A DNA stretch of 38,637 bases from Actinomadura sp. KC216 (GTDB taxonomy: Bacteria; Actinomycetota; Actinomycetes; Streptosporangiales; Streptosporangiaceae), in NCBI RefSeq assembly GCF_004348535.1, contig NZ_SMJX01000049.1, forward strand, positions 1 to 38,637, given 5' to 3'. Shown here in pieces: positions 33,053 through 38,637 of the stretch (positions are counted from its first letter, which is position 1; every line of letters begins with the position of its first letter). The notes beneath the pieces are model-generated. The model saw only the letters and a list, made by a program, of their open reading frames with translations, was not told the DNA's origin and ran no database searches. A program made the translations under genes and the position numbers.

Positions 33053-34680
33053 GCGACCTGCGCCGGGACGCCGAGGAGTGGCTGGCCCAAGACCCTGACC
33101 CCGCCACCCGCGCCGAACTGAGGACCCTTCTGGACGGCGGCGACGACCGGGCGCTGGCCGACCGGTTCGGCGCGCGGCTGGAGTTCGGCACGGCCGGGCT
33201 GCGCGGCGAACTCGGCGCCGGACCCAACCGGATGAACCGCGTCACGGTGATGCGCGCGGCGGCCGGGCTCGCCGCGTGCCTGCCGCCCGGCGGCCGGGTG
33301 ATCGTCGGGTTCGACGCCCGGCACGGCTCACGGCGGTTCGCCGACGACACGGCGGCCGTGCTGAGCGGGGCGGGGCTGCGGCCCGAGGTGTTCGCCGACC
33401 CGGTCCCCACCCCCGTCCTGGCGCATTTCACCCGCGCGCATGGTGACGTGGTGGCGGGGGTGATGGTGACGGCCAGCCACAACCCGCCCCGCGACAACGG
33501 CTACAAGGTCTACTGGGCCGACGGGGCACAGATCGTCCCGCCCACCGACGCGGAGATTTCCGCCGCGATCGACGCCGTCGGCCGCGTGGACGAGCTGCCC
33601 CTGGGCACCGGCTGGCCCGTCCACGCGAACGTCGACCCCTACCTGGACGCGGTGTCGTCCCTGGATCTCGGCACCCCCGACCCGAGCCTGTCGATCGTCT
33701 ACACGCCCCTGCACGGGGTCGGGCGCGACGTCCTCCTCGCGGCCTTCGACCGCGCCGGGTTCACCGCCCCCACCGTCGTCGCCGAGCAGGCCGACCCCGA
33801 CCCCGACTTCCCGACCCTCGCCTTCCCCAACCCCGAAGAACCCGGCGCGCTCGACCTGGCCCTCGCCCTCGCCGACGCCCGCGGCGCCGACCTGGTGATC
33901 GCCAACGATCCCGACGCCGACCGGTGCGCCGTGGCCGTCCCGGACGCCGGGGGCTGGCGCGTCCTGACCGGGGACGAACTCGGCGGGCTGCTCGCCGAGC
34001 ACGTCCTGCGCCACACCAGCGGCCACGACCGGCTGGTCGTGACCACGATCGTGTCCTCGTCACTGCTGCGCTCCATCGCCGCCGCGCACGGCGTCCGGTT
34101 CGCCGAATCGCTGACCGGCTTCAAATGGATCATGCGGGCCGGGGGGCCGTCCGACCGGCTGGTCTTCGGCTACGAGGAGGCCCTCGGCTACAGCATCGGC
34201 GACGACCGGGGCGTGCTCGTCAACGACAAGGACGGCATCACCGCCGCCCTCACCATCGCCGCACTCGCCGCCCAGGCCCGCCGCAACGGACACACACTCC
34301 TCGACCTCCTGGACGACCAGGCCCGCGCACACGGCCTGCACACCACCTCACAGCTCTCCCTCCGGGTGGACGACCCGTCCCTGATCACCACCACGATGAC
34401 CCGCCTCCGCACCGCACCCCCCACCGCCCTGGCCGGACACACGGTCGAATCCTTCAACGACCTGCTCCACGGAACAGACGGCCTGCCACCCACCGACGGC
34501 CTTCGATTCCGCCTGGCCGGAGGCTCACGCGTGGTCGTCCGCCCGTCCGGGACGGAACCGAAGCTCAAGTGCTACCTGGAAGTCGTCCAACCCGTCCACG
34601 GCGACATCGCGACGGCCCGCACACGCGCCGCCGCCGAGCTGGACGCCCTCCGCGAGGCCGTCTCCGCCGCGCTCAGCTGA
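33049..34680 (+). CDS. Alpha-D-phosphohexomutase family enzyme (phosphopentomutase/phosphomannomutase-like)
   Basis: A 543-residue enzyme from GTG 33049, overlapping the PNP stop by 4 bases. The catalytic serine is Ser143 in [17 protein letters not shown], the metal loop is DPDADR at 287-292, and the sugar loop is [13 protein letters not shown]. The phosphate loop is [12 protein letters not shown]. Early motifs are [18 protein letters not shown] and [12 protein letters not shown]. This subgroup includes PGM2-type mutases that interconvert ribose-1- and ribose-5-phosphate. The overlap with PNP strongly suggests that role here: returning the phosphorylase product to central metabolism. Classic actinobacterial annotation is phosphomannomutase. 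It converges on the PH-like membrane gene with an 8-base overlap. Confidence 0.92.
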   Translation: MSDLRRDAEEWLAQDPDPATRAELRTLLDGGDDRALADRFGARLEFGTAGLRGELGAGPNRMNRVTVMRAAAGLAACLPPGGRVIVGFDARHGSRRFADDTAAVLSGAGLRPEVFADPVPTPVLAHFTRAHGDVVAGVMVTASHNPPRDNGYKVYWADGAQIVPPTDAEISAAIDAVGRVDELPLGTGWPVHANVDPYLDAVSSLDLGTPDPSLSIVYTPLHGVGRDVLLAAFDRAGFTAPTVVAEQADPDPDFPTLAFPNPEEPGALDLALALADARGADLVIANDPDADRCAVAVPDAGGWRVLTGDELGGLLAEHVLRHTSGHDRLVVTTIVSSSLLRSIAAAHGVRFAESLTGFKWIMRAGGPSDRLVFGYEEALGYSIGDDRGVLVNDKDGITAALTIAALAAQARRNGHTLLDLLDDQARAHGLHTTSQLSLRVDDPSLITTTMTRLRTAPPTALAGHTVESFNDLLHGTDGLPPTDGLRFRLAGGSRVVVRPSGTEPKLKCYLEVVQPVHGDIATARTRAAAELDALREAVSAALS

Positions 34681-35320
34681 CCGTGCCCACGATCAGGACC
34701 ACGACCAGCAGCACCAGCGGGACGCCCAGCCCGGCCAGGGCCGGGACCGACCAGCTCACCGTCCCGCGCGCCGACTCGTCCGCCGCCTGCTCCTCGGCGG
34801 CCGCCCGGTCCGGCGCGCCGGACCGGGTCCGCGGGCGCTGCCGGTCGCGGATCTCGTTCAGCCGCTGCGCCGCGTAGGCGGCCGGGGTCCGGCCGCGCAG
34901 GTCGAACTCCTGCTTGCCGCTCGCTTCCTTCCGCGCCCGCGCCTCCGCCTTCGCCTGCGCGCGCGGCGACGTCTGGTGCACCCAGGCCCGCGTCTCCGCC
35001 TCCGCCCCGTCCTGGCCGGTGAACCGCACCGTCACCGCGTTCGTGCCCTCGATCCGGCGGACCGCGGCCCACGGCGCCCGGACGTCCCGCAGCGGGTTCC
35101 GGATCGTCACGGCGTCGTCGTCCCCGAGGATCGCGGGCCGCAGCCCGACCGCGTACGCGATCCCGCAGCCGAGCAGGAGCAGCGCGCCGATGCCGAACGT
35201 CATCGGCGAGTAGCTCGCGTCGCCGGTGATGCCGAACAGCAGGTCGGCGAGGTTCAGCGCGGCGAACACCAACCACGCGTACGCCGCGACGCGCCCGCCG
35301 GTGGAACGAATGGTCACCAT
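34673..35320 (-). CDS. Membrane protein with a bacterial PH-like domain
   Basis: A 215-residue protein. Two helices lie at about 12-30 (AYAWLVFAALNLADLLFGIT) and 42-60 (FGIGALLLLGCGIAYAVGL). A PH-like beta module with VTIRNPLRDVRAPWAAVRRIEG and NAVTVRFTGQDG follows at about 62-105. Then comes a strongly charged Ala/Arg/Glu-rich stretch (about 118-185), probably coiled coil or disordered. A final helix is at about 190-213. This is a widespread actinobacterial layout of unknown function, usually beside nucleoside genes only by chance. It lies 7 bases downstream of nothing on its own strand except the adenosine deaminase side, and overlaps the mutase by 8 bases. I cannot name a role. Confidence 0.85.
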   Translation of the reverse strand: MVTIRSTGGRVAAYAWLVFAALNLADLLFGITGDASYSPMTFGIGALLLLGCGIAYAVGLRPAILGDDDAVTIRNPLRDVRAPWAAVRRIEGTNAVTVRFTGQDGAEAETRAWVHQTSPRAQAKAEARARKEASGKQEFDLRGRTPAAYAAQRLNEIRDRQRPRTRSGAPDRAAAEEQAADESARGTVSWSVPALAGLGVPLVLLVVVLIVGTVS

Positions 35321-35327
35321 GGCTCGA

Positions 35328-36419
35328 TCATGCCAGGGGCCGGGTGCCGCTCCACTTGAGCTGCGCGAAACCGGGCTTGATCACCCCGTTGATCAGTTCG
35401 AGCCGCTCGGTGAACGGCGCGAACGCCGACTTCATCGCGTTCACCGTGAACCACTGCAGGTCGTCCCAGCCGTAGCCGAACGCCTCGGCGAGCTTCGCGA
35501 ACTCGTTCGACAGGGTCGTCCCGCTCATCAGCCGGTTGTCGGTGTTCACGGTGACGCGGAAGCTCAGCCGCCGCAGCAGCCCGATCGGGTGCTCCGCGAT
35601 CGACTTCGCCGCGCCCGTCTGGATGTTGGACGTGGGGCACATCTCCAGCGGGATGCGCTTGTCGCGGACGTAGTCGGCGAGCCGCCCGAGTTTCACGTCG
35701 TCGCCGTCCACCTCGATGTCGTCGATGATCCGGACGCCGTGGCCGAGCCGGTCGGCGCCGCACCACTGGATCGCCTGCCAGATCGACGGGAGCCCGAACC
35801 CCTCGCCCGCGTGGATGGTGAAGTGCGCGTTCTCGCGCTGCAGGTACTCGAACGCGTCCAGGTGCCGGGTCGGCGGGTACCCGGCCTCGGCGCCCGCGAT
35901 GTCGAACCCGACGACGCCCGCGTCCCGGTACCGGACGGCCAGCTCCGCGATCTCCATCGACCGGGCCTGGTGCCGCATCGCGGTGACGAGCGTCCCGACC
36001 CGGATCCCGTGCTCGCGCCCGCCCTGCGCGAACCCGTCCAGGACGGCCTCGACGACCTGCTCCAGCGACAGCCCGTCCCGCAGATGCTGCTCGGGCGCGT
36101 ACCGGACCTCCGCGTAGACGACACCGTCCTTCGCCAGGTCTTCCGCGCACTCGTAGGCGACCCGCGTCAGCGCCTCGACGGACTGCATCACCCCGACGGT
36201 GTGCGAGAACGTCTCCAGGTACCGCTCCAGCGACCCCGAGTTCGCCGACTCCTCGAACCACGCGCGCAGGTTGTCGGCGTCCGTGGTCGGCAGTTCCCCG
36301 TACCCGGACTCCCGCGCCAGATCCACCACGGTCCCGGGCCGCACGCCACCGTCCAGGTGGTCGTGCAGCAACACCTTCGGCGCGCGCCGAATGTCCTCAA
36401 GAGTCGGCCGAACGTTCAT
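35328..36419 (-). CDS. add: Adenosine deaminase
   Basis: A 363-residue TIM-barrel enzyme converting adenosine to inosine. Start: ATG 36419 ([12 protein letters not shown]), with AGG about 9 bases before; an overlapping GTG one codon earlier is possible. Zinc ligands His19 and His21 are in LLHDHLDGG. The catalytic Glu is in [12 protein letters not shown], and the proton-transfer His is in DRLGHGVRI. The zinc Asp is in [13 protein letters not shown], where the second Asp of the classic pair is Asn, as is usual in actinobacterial Add. Length and order are normal. It lies 8 bases upstream of the PH-like gene and 23 bases downstream of the caspase gene on the same strand. It belongs functionally with the PNP/mutase operon on the opposite strand. 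Confidence 0.95.
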   Translation of the reverse strand: MNVRPTLEDIRRAPKVLLHDHLDGGVRPGTVVDLARESGYGELPTTDADNLRAWFEESANSGSLERYLETFSHTVGVMQSVEALTRVAYECAEDLAKDGVVYAEVRYAPEQHLRDGLSLEQVVEAVLDGFAQGGREHGIRVGTLVTAMRHQARSMEIAELAVRYRDAGVVGFDIAGAEAGYPPTRHLDAFEYLQRENAHFTIHAGEGFGLPSIWQAIQWCGADRLGHGVRIIDDIEVDGDDVKLGRLADYVRDKRIPLEMCPTSNIQTGAAKSIAEHPIGLLRRLSFRVTVNTDNRLMSGTTLSNEFAKLAEAFGYGWDDLQWFTVNAMKSAFAPFTERLELINGVIKPGFAQLKWSGTRPLA

Positions 36420-36442
36420 CACTTGAACCTACCCCTCCGTCT

Positions 36443-38581
36443 TCAGGCGAGTGCCAGGAACTGCTGCGTCGTCTCCACGGCGGCGGTGACGGCCCCGGCG
36501 AGCACGGCCGCCGAGTCCTTGACCCCCACCATGACGGAATGGCCCCGGGCGGCCGCGAGCCGGTGGTAGGGCGCCGAGAGCCCCGCGCACAGGACGGTGA
36601 TCGCCGCCCCACCCGTCCGCTCCTGCGTGAGGGCGGTGGCCACCGAATGCAGGGCCACTCCGGCGCCGTCCACGAACCCGTGCTCGATGAGCGCCGACAG
36701 GCCGTCTCTGGCGCGGGCCAAGGTGTTCAGGCGCGCCACGAGTGCGGCGTCCGGTTCGCTTGGCTTCGGCCCCAGCCAGACGGTGGCCACGCCACCGGCC
36801 AGCTGTGCCATACGCAGCCTGAAGTTATCGCGCTCCGCGTCGGTGCTCGCGGACGCCGCCTTCTCCCGCAGCTCATCGATGCGCCGGACCATCCGGTGGA
36901 CGTCGTAGCGGCCGCGGTGATCGAGGTGAAGGCCCGCGGCGCTGATCACGATCTTCGTGACCGTCCCGGGACTCCGGGGGTCGGAGAGGTCCGCGCCGGT
37001 CAGGACCGCGATGTCGTCCAGCGTGCCGAGCGGGTCGTCGGCGTGGACCCGTAGCGCCGGGCCATCGCCCCCCGGCAGGTCGATGACGATCGTGTCCGTG
37101 TCCGCGTCCGGGCTGAGGAGAAGCACGGGCCTCTCCTCGGGGGAAGCCCATTGCCGCAGGTCGGCGGGCGGCGGCTCGGTGAGGAGAAACAGGAGCGGCT
37201 CGGTGTACGTGCGCCCGGCGGAGCCGCCCGGCGCGGCGGGGAGGAACATCCCCTCGTGGGTCTCCAGGGCTACGCCGGGCGCCCCGCGCCTCTCGATGTG
37301 GATCACGCCTTCCCGGCCGACGTGTTCCGCCGCCTTCGCCAGCGACGCGGCGCCCGCCGGGTCGCCGGTCGCGGTCTCCACGACGTTGAGGAGCTGCTCG
37401 GTGCTCTTGACCTCGGCGGCCCTGCTGCGGAGCAGCTCGACGGCCCGGCCGCCGTCCGTGGCGAGCCGGGCGGCGAGGTGGTCGGCGGACACCATGCCGA
37501 CACGCAGGACGTCGAACGCGGTGTTGATCATCGCGTCGGCCATGACGACGGCGGTGGCGGCGCCGTCGGACCATTCGGCACGCATCCGCCGCACCAGCAC
37601 CGGGATCAGGTCGGTGCCGGGCTCGTCCGGCACGTCGGATCCGGTGGAGACGTCGCAGATCACCGCCGGGTCCGTGGTGGTGGCGAGGGTGCCGTCCGGT
37701 GCGGTGAAGGTGACCGAACGGGGCCACGGCCCGAGGGTAGGGGCGATCTTGGACGCGAGCAGCGTGACGCCCTCATGGGCCTGCCACAGCGGGTGCCGGA
37801 CGACGAACGCCGGGGACGGCGGCGGCGGTTCGGGATCGGCGGACCCGCCCGCGTTGCGGACCAGGGCTATGCGGGCGCCCGCGTTGCGGTTGCGTTGCTG
37901 GGGCAGTGGGCGCGATCGTGCGGACAGGCGGGTGTGGAGTTGGCGGTAGACGGTCTCCATGTCCAGGAAGGCGGGGCCGCCTGGGATGCCATCCGACAAT
38001 GTCGAGATCAGTTCGCCGGTGAAGGCCGTGTATCGCTCGCCCGGTGGGGCCAAGGCCTTGCGGGTCTCGGCGGACGCGGTCAGCAGGTACGTGCCGTCCA
38101 CCGCCGCCTGGTCGGCGACGTGCGTGCTCGCGCTCATGCCGCCGACCAGGGCTCGGCCGCTGTAGCAGCAGTCCAGGATCACCACCTTGCGGCGGGCCTG
38201 CCTACCGGCGCCCAGGATCACGCGGCGCAGGGACTCGTACGGAAGGGCCGTGTAGAGACGTTCCGGGTCGGAGTCGGGGAGGGCGAGGCACAGCTCGTCC
38301 GTGTGCGGGTCGGTCAGGCCGTGCCCGGCGAAGTAGACGATCAGCGCGTCTGTGGCCTGCGCTGCGGCGTCCCACACGGTGTCGAGGACCGTCCGAGCCG
38401 TGGGCGGCTGCGGGGCCAGGACGCAGTTGCTTTCCGGCAGGCCCCACAGCGCCGGGTCGGTGAACACGTCCCGGAGGCCCGTCAGGTTCTGCTCGACGGC
38501 CGGGAGGTCATCGAGCGCCTCGTACGCGTGGACGCCGATGAGTACAGCGCGTGAGGCGCCCGGGTCCGGGAGGCCCGTCAC
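36443..38581 (-). CDS. Caspase-like peptidase fused to a degenerate GroEL/Hsp60 chaperonin domain
   Basis: A 712-residue protein from GTG 38581. Residues about 9-243 are a peptidase C14 caspase fold, opening with SRAVLIGVHAYEALDDLPAV. Catalytic His87 is in IVYFAGHGLTD and Cys139 in VVILDCCYSG. A Pro-rich linker (about 248-257) follows. Residues about 262-712 align by eye with GroEL. TLGP (282-285), Asp304 and SDG (338-340) match GroEL 30-33, Asp52 and Asp87 without gaps. Further matches are REGVIHIE, EGMFLPA, LDDIAVLTG, MAQLAGGVATVWLG, VDGAGVAL and a C-terminal region with Asp689 at the Asp495 place. The Asp398 place is Arg623, and the apical domain is about 40 residues short. Its start overlaps the upstream gene stop. 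A conflict-system effector is likely; see findings. Confidence 0.9.
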   Translation of the reverse strand: MTGLPDPGASRAVLIGVHAYEALDDLPAVEQNLTGLRDVFTDPALWGLPESNCVLAPQPPTARTVLDTVWDAAAQATDALIVYFAGHGLTDPHTDELCLALPDSDPERLYTALPYESLRRVILGAGRQARRKVVILDCCYSGRALVGGMSASTHVADQAAVDGTYLLTASAETRKALAPPGERYTAFTGELISTLSDGIPGGPAFLDMETVYRQLHTRLSARSRPLPQQRNRNAGARIALVRNAGGSADPEPPPPSPAFVVRHPLWQAHEGVTLLASKIAPTLGPWPRSVTFTAPDGTLATTTDPAVICDVSTGSDVPDEPGTDLIPVLVRRMRAEWSDGAATAVVMADAMINTAFDVLRVGMVSADHLAARLATDGGRAVELLRSRAAEVKSTEQLLNVVETATGDPAGAASLAKAAEHVGREGVIHIERRGAPGVALETHEGMFLPAAPGGSAGRTYTEPLLFLLTEPPPADLRQWASPEERPVLLLSPDADTDTIVIDLPGGDGPALRVHADDPLGTLDDIAVLTGADLSDPRSPGTVTKIVISAAGLHLDHRGRYDVHRMVRRIDELREKAASASTDAERDNFRLRMAQLAGGVATVWLGPKPSEPDAALVARLNTLARARDGLSALIEHGFVDGAGVALHSVATALTQERTGGAAITVLCAGLSAPYHRLAAARGHSVMVGVKDSAAVLAGAVTAAVETTQQFLALA

Positions 38582-38637
38582 TCAGCGTCGCCCCGCTCCC
38601 CACCGCCCGCCGACCCGCCGCCCAGTGCCCGCAGGAC
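38578..38637 (-). CDS. C-terminal end of an upstream gene coupled to the caspase gene (partial)
   Basis: The minus strand is open from the right edge to a TGA at 38578-38580 that overlaps the caspase GTG start (GTGA). The 19 visible codons end in VLRALGGGSAGGGERGDAE, a helix end followed by a Gly-rich tail. Too little remains to identify it. In actinobacteria, caspases with this N-terminus often follow a small partner gene (described as effector-associated constant component, EACC1). That would fit, but it is inference from recalled context. Confidence 0.45.
   Translation of the reverse strand, partial: VLRALGGGSAGGGERGDAE

Overview
The window is very GC-rich, densely packed DNA with many GTG starts and 4-base start/stop overlaps. 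With a large LuxR regulator, Tat lipoprotein, OmpR/ABC-2 cassette and many paralogous regulators, it looks like chromosome of a filamentous or soil actinomycete (Streptosporangiales/Actinomadura-like by gene style; this placement is inference). No rRNA, tRNA, CRISPR array, insertion sequence or phage gene was seen.

Layout. (1) 1-1560: a TetR regulator cut by the left edge, divergent from an MmyB-type XRE regulator, with a TetR-style operator between them. (2) 1602-13490: a catabolic region. It holds a thiolase/DUF35 pair, a family III CoA-transferase with an enolase-superfamily enzyme, a PLP threonine-dehydratase-like enzyme with a RidA protein, an MFS transporter, a class A flavin monooxygenase coupled to a metal amidohydrolase, a VOC protein, and a double-domain Lrp/AsnC regulator. 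A similar GAAA...GCATGTT element lies upstream of the amidohydrolase operon and of the regulator. (3) 13530-17594: a sensor kinase/response regulator pair and an ABC-2 exporter, with two 11-bp-period direct repeats upstream of the exporter. (4) 18130-24068: a large ATPase-LuxR regulator, a RibD-type reductase, an aldo/keto reductase whose downstream MFS gene is a multiply frameshifted remnant, and a divergent MerR regulator over a perfect dyad. (5) 24378-36419: nucleobase/nucleoside genes: a CynX-like transporter, uridine-phosphorylase-like enzyme, FCD regulator, NMT1-type ABC importer with a fused double permease, cytosine-deaminase-like hydrolase, purine nucleoside phosphorylase, phosphohexo/pentomutase, a PH-like membrane protein and adenosine deaminase. 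(6) 36443-38637: a probable conflict/defence locus cut by the right edge.

The most striking gene is the last complete one (36443-38581, minus strand). It encodes an N-terminal caspase-like protease (His87/Cys139) fused to a degenerate GroEL-type chaperonin domain. By eye, residues 282-339 align without gaps to GroEL 30-87. Asp52, Asp87 and Asp495 equivalents are kept, while the Asp398 equivalent is Arg623 and the apical domain is about 40 residues shorter. Its GTG start overlaps the stop of an upstream gene that runs off the window. A chaperonin-gated or chaperonin-mimicking caspase is the best candidate here for an undescribed system.

How the parts may work together: regions 2 and 5 look like two inducible catabolic/salvage regulons, each with its own transporter and regulator. 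Region 3 looks like an envelope-stress or drug-response cassette. Region 6 looks like a programmed-response protease. All assignments come from reading the sequence; no database search was run.
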